From Occallatibacter savannae (GTDB taxonomy: Bacteria; Acidobacteriota; Terriglobia; Terriglobales; Acidobacteriaceae), in assembly GCF_003131205.1 (NCBI RefSeq), contig NZ_QFFY01000005.1:1-64000 (forward strand): a stretch of 64,000 bases of DNA, written 5' to 3'. Positions 1 to 8,407 of the stretch are shown in pieces (positions within the stretch are counted from its first letter, which is position 1; every line of letters begins with the position of its first letter). Position numbers and translations under genes: made by a program. A model generated the notes under the pieces. It was not told where the DNA came from, did not search any database, and saw nothing but the letters and a program-made list of their open reading frames with translations.

Positions 1-111
1 GGAATGACACACTTATTTGCGGGCGGAAGGTGTAGGAGAGGGTAGCTCTCGGGCAGGCGTCGATTAGGAAATCAGGACGTCAGGCGAATGCCCGATTCGC
101 ACTCGAGAGGC

Positions 112-144
112 CAAAAGCAAGAGGGACGGCTGATTGGCCGCCCC
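112..144 (-). terminator. Rho-independent terminator of the cold shock gene
   Basis: Arms at 123-130 and 137-144 form an 8-bp stem (one G-T wobble) with a 6-base loop. Read on the minus strand it is followed by a T-rich tail (TCTTGCTTTT). It lies about 30 bases past the stop of the minus-strand cold shock gene. Confidence 0.65.
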
Positions 145-175
145 TTTGGTGTTTCGGAAACTTTTCAGCTCTGGA

Positions 176-376
176 TTAGAGAGGCTGAACGTTCTCTGCC
201 TGCCAGCCCTTGGGTCCCTTGACCACGTTGAACTGAACGGCCTGGCCTTCCTGCAGTGAGCGGAAGCCCTGCGCCTGAATGGCGGTGTGGTGGACGAATA
301 CGTCCTCGCCGTTCTGACGGGTGATGAATCCAAAACCTTTTGCGTCGTTAAACCACTTCACTGTGCCCTGTTCCAT
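176..376 (-). CDS. Cold shock protein, CspA family
   Basis: The 66-residue product is a single OB-fold cold shock domain, a cytoplasmic single-strand RNA/DNA chaperone. Both nucleic-acid motifs are visible: RNP1-like KGFGFI (about residues 13-18) and RNP2-like VFVHH (about 26-30). The opening EQGTVKWFNDAKGFGFI is typical of the family, and the length matches canonical CspA proteins of 65-70 residues. The gene is divergent from the butyrate kinase gene with about 120 bases between starts, so each has its own promoter there. A hairpin terminator follows the stop. Family is certain; whether it is truly cold-induced cannot be told from sequence. Confidence 0.96.
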   Translation of the reverse strand: MEQGTVKWFNDAKGFGFITRQNGEDVFVHHTAIQAQGFRSLQEGQAVQFNVVKGPKGWQAENVQPL

Positions 377-497
377 GAGAGGGAAACTCCTATTTCTGAT
401 TTACCGCCGAATTGCAATTGGAAGTGTTGCTGTGGAGCGGTAACTCGGAACAGGCAAGTACTTCTGAATCGAATTCTGGGATTGGAATGAGTGTAGC

Positions 498-1646
498 ATG
501 GGTGGGGAGAAAGCCGTGGAGCACGAGAGTAACCGCGTCCTTGTCATCAACCCCGGATCGACATCTACCAAATTCGGTGTATTTACAGGCAATGGGCCGG
601 AGTGGGTTGCGACTGTTCACCATGGGGACGAGGAGCTGGAGCGCTTTCGAGGCTGTTCCATGCTGGCGCGGACGGGGTACCGGGCTGGGGTGATCGAGAA
701 GGCTCTGGTGGAGGCCGAGTACGATGCAAAACAGTTCGCCGCGGTAGGCGGACGCGGCGGATTTCTTCCGCCTATGGCGTGCGGGACCTACCTGGTTGAC
801 GATGCGATCATCGAGGAGCTGCGGGCAGCGCGGCGAGGCGAACATGCGAGCAACCTGGGAGCGGTACTGGCGCTGCGGTTTGCGGAGGCCGCCGGTGTCA
901 ACGCGTACGTCGTTGATCCGGTCACGGTGGACGAGTGGCAGGACTGCGCGCGGCTCTCAGGCACCCCTTCGATCGAACGGTGGTGCGTGGGGCACGCGCT
1001 GAATATCAAGGCAGTCGCGAGGCGGTTTGCGGGGGAGTCTGCGCGTGCGTATCCCGACCTGCGGTTGATTGTCGTGCATATGGGAAGCGGGATCACGGTT
1101 TCAGCGCATCGTGATGGTCGGATGATCGACAACAACACTCCTGAGGAAGGTCCGTTCGGGCCGGATCGCACAGGGTCTCTGCCGGTTCGCGAACTGATCA
1201 AACTCTGCATGACCGGCGAACACACGGAACGGCAGCTCGACCGGATGGTCTTCGGGGAGGGCGGGCTGTTTGCTTACCTGGGCACCCGCGATCTGCAGGA
1301 AGCGGAGAGACGGATCGATGGCGGAGATGCCAGAGCTGCGGCTGTGTACGAAGCCATGATCTACCAGGTGGCGAAAGAGACCGGAGCGATGGCGGCTGTG
1401 CTGGAAGGTCGCGTGGACGCTGTGCTGCTCACGGGCGGCATGGCTCACTCCGAGAGGCTGATCGGCAAGCTTCGCAAGTACATCGATTGGATCGCGCCGG
1501 TGACCGTGTACCCCGGCGAAGATGAGTTGCGGTCGATTGCGGATGGCGTCTTTCGTGTGCTGCGTGGGGAGGAGCAGGCGAAGAGACTTGAGACGCACCT
1601 GACGGAGGAGCAGCGGCGAGACGCTCTGGTCATCGGACTGGAGTAG
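498..1646 (+). CDS. buk: Butyrate kinase
   Basis: The 382-residue product belongs to the acetate/butyrate kinase (ASKHA) superfamily and should interconvert butyrate plus ATP with butyryl phosphate. The phosphate-binding opening VLVINPGSTSTKFGVF sits near residue 14. The adenosine/glycine motifs HMGSGITVSAH and LLTGGMAHS follow at about 194 and 310. Length fits Buk (about 355-360) with a short N-terminal extension. A strong ribosome site (GGGGAG at 502-507) lies inside the ORF ahead of GTG 516, so translation may really begin at 516. No phosphotransbutyrylase gene (ptb) is adjacent, unlike the clostridial ptb-buk operon, so the substrate could also be a branched short-chain acid. Confidence 0.9.
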   Translation: MGGEKAVEHESNRVLVINPGSTSTKFGVFTGNGPEWVATVHHGDEELERFRGCSMLARTGYRAGVIEKALVEAEYDAKQFAAVGGRGGFLPPMACGTYLVDDAIIEELRAARRGEHASNLGAVLALRFAEAAGVNAYVVDPVTVDEWQDCARLSGTPSIERWCVGHALNIKAVARRFAGESARAYPDLRLIVVHMGSGITVSAHRDGRMIDNNTPEEGPFGPDRTGSLPVRELIKLCMTGEHTERQLDRMVFGEGGLFAYLGTRDLQEAERRIDGGDARAAAVYEAMIYQVAKETGAMAAVLEGRVDAVLLTGGMAHSERLIGKLRKYIDWIAPVTVYPGEDELRSIADGVFRVLRGEEQAKRLETHLTEEQRRDALVIGLE

Positions 1647-1683
1647 GAAATTGGAGTAGGGCGTTTGTCGCGAAGTGCGGCTC

Positions 1684-2151
1684 TCAGCGTGAAAACATGC
1701 GCAAACTCGTCGAGATGGGAAGGCCGATGAGGAACATGTGCGCGACCAGGACCTGTACCAGGCCTCGATAGGTGTATGGACCCATGGCGTGATAGGCGCT
1801 GAGCGGGAGAACGACCAGGTTCATGAACAAGAAGAACACGATTCCGAAGACCAGACCGCAGACCAGGAAGTGTTCACGCAGGAACGTGAGCTTTTTGCTC
1901 GCGAGGCAGTAGGCGGCTGCTGCGGAGAATGCGATCAGGTAGTGGATGGCAAGTCCGAGTATGTACAGCCCGGGGGAGATGTGACGTGCAGCCGGACCGA
2001 CGAGGCCGCCGGCGATTCCGATCGGCATGTAGCGGCCGAATGTCACGTAGGCTGAAGTCATGTCGAGCAGGCCGGCGATGAAGCCACCAACCAAGATTGG
2101 AAGCATGAGTGGTTGCTGCGACACGGGCATCGCAACAGAAGTTGTTGTCAT
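1684..2151 (-). CDS. Small four-helix integral membrane protein, unknown function
   Basis: The 155-residue product has about four hydrophobic segments (near residues 15-35, 60-80, 90-118 and 130-148) with short polar loops. It has no catalytic motif I recognise and no signal peptide apart from the first helix. It resembles small inner-membrane proteins of the DUF1440 type in size and topology, but I cannot confirm that family by eye. It converges on the buk gene with 37 bases between stop codons and stands alone on its strand. Function unknown. Confidence 0.7.
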   Translation of the reverse strand: MTTTSVAMPVSQQPLMLPILVGGFIAGLLDMTSAYVTFGRYMPIGIAGGLVGPAARHISPGLYILGLAIHYLIAFSAAAAYCLASKKLTFLREHFLVCGLVFGIVFFLFMNLVVLPLSAYHAMGPYTYRGLVQVLVAHMFLIGLPISTSLRMFSR

Positions 2152-2288
2152 CGGCGACCTCGGGGGAAGACGTGCTGACTTCTGCTCTGATCGTCTACGG
2201 GATCCCGCTCGGTAACAATGTCTTTGGCGCAGAACGGATATGCCGCCGGGCAGAGAGGCTCGAGCCGCCTGCCATGCGGAGATTCCGC

Positions 2289-2987
2289 TTATTTGAGATT
2301 CCGCGAGAAGAAGTCCAGTGTCCGCTTCACAGCGTCGTCGAAGTCAGGCGGCAAAAAGCCGTGGCCCTGGTTGGGATAGATGTGGCTCTCGCATGTGAAG
2401 TTCTTCATCCGACATAGCTGGACGAGTTGCTGTGCATTGGAGACGGGGATGTTGTCATCGTGTTGCCCGTGCAGGATGAGCAGCGGAGGCATGCCCTTGA
2501 TCTGATAGAAAAATGCATCCGGAAGGCTTCCATACCACTCGGCGACGGCGCTAACGGGCAACATCTGCGATCCGGCGGCGAGCGCTACCGAGGCACCGAG
2601 GGAGAAGCCGAGGATTCCGATTTTGCGATTCGACCACTGAGGGCTTCTTCTGCATTCGTCGACGAGGTCCGCTACGACTTTCTCCCACGCCGCATGATTT
2701 TGCGGCGAGGCGCGAAAGGTGTCGGTTGCGTCGAAGTAGTGAAGGAAGAGGACGGTGTAGTTGTTCTTTGTTGACAAGTCATCGGCGAGTTGCCGGTAGA
2801 GAGGTGCGTCGGGTCCGCCCACTCCGTGGAGCATAATGATGAGCGGGCCGGAGGATTGCGATCCGTAGACGTCGTACGCGATCTGGCGTTCACCGCTTGT
2901 GAAGTGTGCGGTCTGTGGAGTAGCGGCAAGAACCGAAACAGTCGGGACCATCAAAGCGGCCGCAACAAAGGTCTGGCAGAGCTTCAT
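2289..2987 (-). CDS. Exported alpha/beta hydrolase, dienelactone hydrolase family
   Basis: The product (about 232 residues from ATG 2987; a TTG lies two codons upstream) begins with a signal peptide ending near SVLAA. It then shows the dienelactone-hydrolase fold: oxyanion loop MLHGVGGPD, nucleophile elbow GFSLGAS (Ser), an acid in LHGQHDDNIP and catalytic His in NQGHGF. The triad is complete, so it is probably an active esterase or carboxymethylenebutenolidase-like enzyme acting outside the cytoplasm. Substrate unknown. It is 71 bases downstream of the uvrD-type helicase gene on the same strand, but no functional link is evident. Confidence 0.85.
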   Translation of the reverse strand: MKLCQTFVAAALMVPTVSVLAATPQTAHFTSGERQIAYDVYGSQSSGPLIIMLHGVGGPDAPLYRQLADDLSTKNNYTVLFLHYFDATDTFRASPQNHAAWEKVVADLVDECRRSPQWSNRKIGILGFSLGASVALAAGSQMLPVSAVAEWYGSLPDAFFYQIKGMPPLLILHGQHDDNIPVSNAQQLVQLCRMKNFTCESHIYPNQGHGFLPPDFDDAVKRTLDFFSRNLK

Positions 2988-3057
2988 TCGCAATCACCGG
3001 AGACTAAGCTGAACAGCGATGATTGTACTGCTGACCTGAACCCCAGATCGGATCGCG

Positions 3058-5901
3058 CTATACCTTTTGAAGGTTGGCGAATTTCTCCATCAGCTTTTTC
3101 ATGCCGTGTTGCGGGAAGAGTACGGTGAGCTTGGCTTCATCGCCTTCGCCTTCGCGCATGACCACAGTGCCTTCGCCGTATTTGCTGTGGCGCACGCGCT
3201 GGCCTTTCTTCAGACCCGCTGCGCCGGAGGCTTCGGGGATGTCCATCTTAGGGCGCGACGGACGAGCGAAGGAGCCGGGCTTTACGCCGCGGCCGCCGAA
3301 GAAGCGGGCGATGTTGTCGATTGATCCGCCCTCTTCTGATGTCTGGGACGGCTTGGCCTTTGAAGCCTGACTATACGAGAAGCGCGATGAGTCCTGGTTT
3401 TCGTCTTCGTAGTTAAAGTGTCGGCTTTCGAACTCGTTGTACTGGCCTTGGCGGCGGTTTGCGCCATAGCCGCGGGCGTTGCCAAAGGAGGGAACTGACC
3501 AGGCGGGAGAGCGGCCGCCGAGATTTTCGACAAGCTGGCTGGGCACTTCTTCGAGGAAGCGCGAAGGCACGCTTTGCTCGGGCGCATCGTTGCCGTAGCG
3601 GCGGCGGTAGTGGGCGCGGGTGAGGATGAGCGTGTTCATGGCGCGTGTCATGCCGACGTAGCAGAGACGCCGCTCTTCTTCGAGTTCCTCGGGATTGTTG
3701 AGGGTGCGCGAGTGAGGGAAGAGGCCTTCTTCGAGGCCGGCGAGGAAGACCAGCGGGAACTCAAGCCCCTTGGCTGCGTGCAGGGTCATGAGCGTGACAC
3801 GGGCGTTGGGATCGAACTGGTCTGTGTCAGAAGCGAGGGCTGCGTGATCGAGAAAGTCGGCGAGTGTTTCGCCGCGTACTTCGGCGTCATGGGCGGCGTT
3901 GGCGAGTTCTTTCAAGTTTTCAATGCGGCTGAAGGACTCGGGGGATGCTTCGGACTCAAGCGCCTTGATGTAGCCGTAGCGGTCGATGATGAAGCGAATG
4001 AGTTCAGGAAGGGTGGCGGGGTCGCCTGGTTTGCGGAACGGATTCTCATTGTCAGAAGGCGGGCCATCGATGTCTGAGAATTCTCTGCCGCCCAGTTCCT
4101 GCGATGCCGAGGTGCCCCGCGTGCTGGAGAAGCTTGAGGTCCGCTCTAACCGATTTGCGCGATCTTTCGAGAAAGGCGATATCTGGGGTGTCCGTGTCGA
4201 TGCTGCTGCGGACGGACTTTCTTTCGGCATTTTCAAGAATGGCTTGACGGGCTTTTCGGCGAAAGGCGAAAAGTGACTTGGGTCGAGCAGCGGAATCTGG
4301 CCTTCGTTGTTGCCGAAGCTGAACTCCGCGGCTGCATCGAGCGCGTCGGCCACTTCCTGCTTCTCTTCGGTGCTGGGCTCGGCTGCGCCGAAGCTGAAGT
4401 CGGTATCCGCATCTTCGGAGCCGATGTCGGCTGAGAGCTTGCCGGCGAAATCGGGATCCATCATGGCCTGGGCATCGAGGATGAGCTGGCGAAACGAGCT
4501 GAGCGCCATGCCTGCGCGGCTGGAGATCAGATTCTGCTCGATGGCGGCTTTCATCGCGTCCCAGGTCGACTGGCCCGTTTCGAGGGCGAGCCGTTCGAGG
4601 GTGGCAAGAGTGGTGGCGCCGATGCCGCGCGCGGGCGTGTTGATGACTCGGTTGAGCGCCATTGAGTCGTGCGGATTGCGAACGAGGCGGAGGTAGCTGA
4701 GGAGGTCTTTGATTTCGGCGCGCTCGTAAAAGCTGAATCCGCCAACCATGGAGTAGCTGACGCCATAGCGGCGCAGGGCTTCTTCAACCAGACGGGACTG
4801 CGAGTTGGTGCGGTAGAGTACTGCGCACTGTGCTTCGTCACCCGATTCTGTGGACTCGCGGAGGAACTTCTGAATGCGGTCGGCGATGAAGAGGGCTTCG
4901 TTCTCGCCGTCGGGTGCTTCGTAGTAGCCGATCAGCGATCCGCCCTGGCGGTCGGTCCAGAGTTTTTTACCCTTGCGGCGGAGATTATTGGAGACGACAG
5001 CGCCGGCGGCTTCGAGGATGACTTGCGTAGAGCGGTAGTTTTGCTCGAGCCGGACGATCTTGGCGTTCGGAAAGTCATGCTCGAACTCGAGGATGTTGCG
5101 GATGTCAGCGCCGCGCCAGGAGTAGATGCTCTGGTCTTCGTCGCCGACGGCGCAGACGTTCTTGTGCTCGCCTGCGAGGAGTTTCATTAACTCGTACTGG
5201 GGGCGGTTGGTGTCCTGGTATTCGTCGACGAGAACATATCGGTATTTGCGCTGGTAGTACTCCCGGGTAGGCGCGGAAACCTTGAGCAGGCGGACGGCTT
5301 CGAGAAGCAGGTCATCGAAGTCCATCGCGTTGTTCTTGCGGAGCTCGTCTTTGTAGCTCTTATAGATGTGAGCGATGCGCTCGCTGTCCGGATCCTTGGA
5401 GCCGAGGTAATACTCCTGCGGGTCGACCATGTGGTTTTTGGCCCAGGAGATGCGGCTGAGAACGGTGCGGGGCGTGAGCTGCTTGGTGTCGAGGCCCATG
5501 CGGCGCATGACCTGCTTGACGATGTTCTGCTGGTCGGTTTCGTCGAAGATGGCGAAGGATCTGGTCAGGCCCTGGTTGTTGACGCGTAGGGCTTCGATGT
5601 CGCGGCGAAGCATGCGCACGCAAAGCGAGTGGAAGGTGGCGAGGAGAGGCTTGCTGAGCGAGGAGTGACCGAGGTGCTTTTCGACGCGTTCGGCCATTTC
5701 AGCAGCGGCTTTATTTGTAAACGTAACCGCGAGAATGGAATCCGGTGCGACGCCCTTCTCCTGGATGAGCCACGCGATGCGGCTTGTGATGACGCGCGTT
5801 TTGCCCGAGCCGGCACCGGCGAGGATCAGCAGGGGGCCTTCCGTCGTCTCAACGGCTGCGCGCTGTTCTGGATTGAGTTTTTCGATGAGCGACTGCGACA
5901 A
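3058..5901 (-). CDS. UvrD/PcrA-type superfamily 1 DNA helicase with internal insertion
   Basis: This ATP-dependent 3'-5' helicase serves DNA repair and replication-fork maintenance. Motifs in order: Walker A GAGSGKT (29-35), motif Ia FTNKAA, Walker B VDEYQD (about 225-230), motif III GDEDQSIYSWRGA (253-265), motif V TLMTLHAAKGLEF (about 703-715) and motif VI RLCYVGMTRA. The C-terminus KKGQRVRHSKYGEGTV is the Tudor-like RNA-polymerase-binding tail of PcrA. At 947 residues it is about 200 longer than PcrA/UvrD. The extra length is a low-complexity Ser/Pro/Glu-rich stretch at about 482-628 inside domain 2B, plus a Gln/Tyr/Ser-rich linker at about 795-895. The start is TTG at 5901, the first start codon before the conserved N-terminus. 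Confidence 0.95.
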   Translation of the reverse strand: MSQSLIEKLNPEQRAAVETTEGPLLILAGAGSGKTRVITSRIAWLIQEKGVAPDSILAVTFTNKAAAEMAERVEKHLGHSSLSKPLLATFHSLCVRMLRRDIEALRVNNQGLTRSFAIFDETDQQNIVKQVMRRMGLDTKQLTPRTVLSRISWAKNHMVDPQEYYLGSKDPDSERIAHIYKSYKDELRKNNAMDFDDLLLEAVRLLKVSAPTREYYQRKYRYVLVDEYQDTNRPQYELMKLLAGEHKNVCAVGDEDQSIYSWRGADIRNILEFEHDFPNAKIVRLEQNYRSTQVILEAAGAVVSNNLRRKGKKLWTDRQGGSLIGYYEAPDGENEALFIADRIQKFLRESTESGDEAQCAVLYRTNSQSRLVEEALRRYGVSYSMVGGFSFYERAEIKDLLSYLRLVRNPHDSMALNRVINTPARGIGATTLATLERLALETGQSTWDAMKAAIEQNLISSRAGMALSSFRQLILDAQAMMDPDFAGKLSADIGSEDADTDFSFGAAEPSTEEKQEVADALDAAAEFSFGNNEGQIPLLDPSHFSPFAEKPVKPFLKMPKESPSAAASTRTPQISPFSKDRANRLERTSSFSSTRGTSASQELGGREFSDIDGPPSDNENPFRKPGDPATLPELIRFIIDRYGYIKALESEASPESFSRIENLKELANAAHDAEVRGETLADFLDHAALASDTDQFDPNARVTLMTLHAAKGLEFPLVFLAGLEEGLFPHSRTLNNPEELEEERRLCYVGMTRAMNTLILTRAHYRRRYGNDAPEQSVPSRFLEEVPSQLVENLGGRSPAWSVPSFGNARGYGANRRQGQYNEFESRHFNYEDENQDSSRFSYSQASKAKPSQTSEEGGSIDNIARFFGGRGVKPGSFARPSRPKMDIPEASGAAGLKKGQRVRHSKYGEGTVVMREGEGDEAKLTVLFPQHGMKKLMEKFANLQKV

Positions 5902-6189
5902 AGTGAGGCGTCCGGAGGGAAAGATTCCTTGTCTAGTTTACCTTTTCGGAGACCCTCGTGCGCGGGCCGCGGCGCCGGCACTCTCCATCTCTGGCGCAAG
6001 CGAGAGGGCCAAGAGCCACGCCGGTCCAAAACAGATGTGCTCGATGAACACAGTGCTGTGACCCTTGACATAGCCCGCTCTACATACCGGAGCTACTCTG
6101 CGGCATGTAGTTCAGCTATCCGTTGACCTTGCGCCAGATGTAGCCCACGAGACCCCTGAGCGAACACCCCGGTGCAGGGGGAGTGCGTC

Positions 6190-7176
6190 ATGGGCTCTCG
6201 TTCTCACGCTGTCTGGTTCCGACTGGTTTTCTTTTCTTTTGCGCTGCTGCCCTGCTTCGCCTCTCCATCCAACAGTAAGCTGCTGTGGCTTGTGCCGCCT
6301 GGCGCCCAGATTGTTGCCGGATTCGAGAACTACAAGGATGAACATCATCACGGCCAACTGTTGCTCACCACGCGCAACAACCGGCTGGACCTGGCCGACT
6401 GGCAGTCGATTGCAGGCGTGGATCTTCGATGTTCGTATCAGGAGGTGATCGAGGTTGCGTCGTCTGCGCAGGGCGGCGAACTGACGGAACACCTGCTGCT
6501 CGTGGCGGGAAAGTTCGATCGAGAGGCCATCTTTCGGTCTCTGCGGGGTCGCGGTGCGAAGGAGACGCAGTATCAGGGGCACACGGTGGTCCTGCTCGAG
6601 CCATTCACGCGCGAGCGTGGGATCATGAAGGGGACGCGCTGGCTGGTGATTCTCGACGATTCGATTGCGCTATTCGGAACACCGCCGAGCGTGATCGCCG
6701 CGATGAACCGCTACGCACAACACGCGGATGTCGATGCTGTGTTGCGGGAACGTCTGACACAGTTACCGGTTGATGTGAGTTCGTGGAATGTGCTGAGCTC
6801 GCTGGCGAAGGCTCCCACACAATACGTCGCGTCGCGAGCGTCTGATCCATGGGCCAGAGTCCTGGCCGGTGCAAACGTAGTGATGGTCGGGGTGCGTTTT
6901 GGCGGGAAAATCCGGGTGCACTTTGCGCTGCACGCCAATGAGAATCGAGGCGCGGAATTCTTTGCGCAGAAAGCTATATCGTTTGCAGAGGTGTTTGCTC
7001 GGGAACGAACCGGCATTTCGCGGCCACCGCGGATGGCAGGTGTGGAGTTTGGTCCGGACCGGGTGCAGGGCTCGATACAGCTCTCGCGCAAACAGTTCGA
7101 TGCGTGGAGCGAGTGGACCAACAACTTCGGCCACCCACCCGCAGTTCCCGAGCGGCAGATCGCTGCCGGGCAGTAG
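6190..7176 (+). CDS. Exported protein of unknown function
   Basis: The 328-residue product starts at ATG 6190, preceded by GGGGGAG at ideal spacing. It carries a signal peptide (hydrophobic stretch about residues 8-25, ending FASPSN). The mature part is soluble alpha/beta in character: one LLLVAGKFDREAIF segment, alternating strands, no repeats, no metal motif and no catalytic signature I recognise. It is transcribed alone, divergent from the helicase gene (about 290 bases between starts) and followed by the LOG gene. The phrase LVPPGAQIVAGFE near the mature N-terminus suggests a family that compares quantities held in lipoprotein-like modules, but I do not recognise it. Confidence 0.7.
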   Translation: MGSRSHAVWFRLVFFSFALLPCFASPSNSKLLWLVPPGAQIVAGFENYKDEHHHGQLLLTTRNNRLDLADWQSIAGVDLRCSYQEVIEVASSAQGGELTEHLLLVAGKFDREAIFRSLRGRGAKETQYQGHTVVLLEPFTRERGIMKGTRWLVILDDSIALFGTPPSVIAAMNRYAQHADVDAVLRERLTQLPVDVSSWNVLSSLAKAPTQYVASRASDPWARVLAGANVVMVGVRFGGKIRVHFALHANENRGAEFFAQKAISFAEVFARERTGISRPPRMAGVEFGPDRVQGSIQLSRKQFDAWSEWTNNFGHPPAVPERQIAAGQ

Positions 7177-7267
7177 GGCGTAGTCGCCGCGAAGTGCATG
7201 TCCCGATCGTCGCCGCCATCAGGCCAGGCGATCTTCACCGATGCGCGAGCGGTATCCTGACTTCACG

Positions 7268-7840
7268 ATGACAGTGAAACGAGTGGCCGTTTACTGCGGA
7301 TCGGCGAATGGCAACGATGATGCTTTTCTCGCCGAGGCGAAGAGGCTTGGCGCGGCGATCGCCGAGGCGGGGCTGGGGCTCGTATACGGCGGCGCGAGTG
7401 TGGGGTTGATGGGCGCGGTGGCGGATGCAGCGCTGGCCGGAGGAGCCGAGGTGATCGGCGTATTGCCGAAGATTCTGTCGGGCAGCGATATCGCGCATCG
7501 AGGGCTGACCAGGCTCGAGACGGTGGCCACGATGCATGAGCGGAAGGCGCGCATGGTGAAGCTAGCGGACGCGTTCCTGATGCTTCCAGGCGGCTACGGC
7601 ACGCTGGACGAGATGATGGAGATCGTGACGTGGAAGCAGCTTCGGCTGCATGCGAAGCCGTGCATCCTGATCAATACGTTGCGCTACTGGGATGGGCTGA
7701 TGTCGTTTCTGGATGGAGCGGTGGAGGCGGGATTTCTGAAGGCGGAGAATCGGGAACTGCTGGAAATGGTGGGGACGGCGGAAGAGGCGGTCGAGCGGCT
7801 GAGGCCGTCGAGGATTATAGATGGGCGGGAGAATCGATAG
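7268..7840 (+). CDS. LOG-family protein (cytokinin riboside 5'-monophosphate phosphoribohydrolase type)
   Basis: The product is 190 residues from ATG 7268; an upstream ATG at 7241 adds nine residues that do not fit the family. It has the Rossmann opening VAVYCGSANG, the loop GGASVGLMG and the LOG signature PGGYGTLDEMMEIVTWKQL (about residues 106-124). Arg/Glu residues of that signature cleave the N-glycosidic bond of nucleotide monophosphates. Length is normal for the group I LOG family. In bacteria these enzymes are usually nucleotide phosphoribohydrolases of housekeeping type, and a cytokinin role is not implied. It converges on a small membrane-protein gene and overlaps its tail by 26 bases. 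Confidence 0.92.
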   Translation: MTVKRVAVYCGSANGNDDAFLAEAKRLGAAIAEAGLGLVYGGASVGLMGAVADAALAGGAEVIGVLPKILSGSDIAHRGLTRLETVATMHERKARMVKLADAFLMLPGGYGTLDEMMEIVTWKQLRLHAKPCILINTLRYWDGLMSFLDGAVEAGFLKAENRELLEMVGTAEEAVERLRPSRIIDGRENR

Positions 7841-8177
7841 TTCGCAGGATAAGCAGCAGAGTGACTGTGTGCACGGCAGCGATGACCAGATTGCTGATGA
7901 CGACCGGATTGGAGATCGTGCCCACGGTGAACGGCGTGGTCACCTTGTAGACCACCTGCACCAGCAGCAGCGGCGCAACCAGCAATGGGTCAGGTCGGAA
8001 CAGCAGGAACACGGATACCGCGCAGATCGCCATGTAGATCGAGAGCAGGATTCCTCTGGCCGGAGAAGCCTGGCCGTAGGCCTGCTGCGCCCAGGATGCG
8101 TTCGAGATCAGTCCGAAGCAGACAGGTATCAGAACGAAGATGTTGATAAGCAGAGAAATCCAGATAAACTTGCGCAT
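7815..8177 (-). CDS. Small membrane protein, unknown function
   Basis: The true start is ATG 8177, preceded by GGAGG, giving 120 residues (longer readings add an unrelated N-terminus). The product has about four hydrophobic helices: FIWISLLINIFVLIPVCFGL at the start, a second near RGILLSIYMAICAVSVFLLF, a third LLVAPLLLVQVVYKV, and a C-terminal one. This resembles DUF-type small integral membrane proteins. Its 3' end overlaps the LOG gene end on the opposite strand by 26 bases, a tail-to-tail overlap. Function unknown. Confidence 0.75.
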   Translation of the reverse strand: MRKFIWISLLINIFVLIPVCFGLISNASWAQQAYGQASPARGILLSIYMAICAVSVFLLFRPDPLLVAPLLLVQVVYKVTTPFTVGTISNPVVISNLVIAAVHTVTLLLILRTIDSPAHL

Positions 8178-8407
8178 CCTGCCTCCGCATAAGGAGCCGA
8201 TTTCAGAGCCTAAGGGCGTTCTATCATGGGCAGACAGAAAGCGGTCCGTCGCTCTTCGGAGTTTCGACGTCATCGAAATCGGTGTTTGTTTGGATGGGAT
8301 GTTTTGTAGCGACGCAAACCTGGTGAGCGACGCACATCTCCTGATCGCGAAACGCATCGTCGCCGCGCCTGCTATGATTCGCCTTCATTTTGAGGAGTCC
8401 GAACCCG

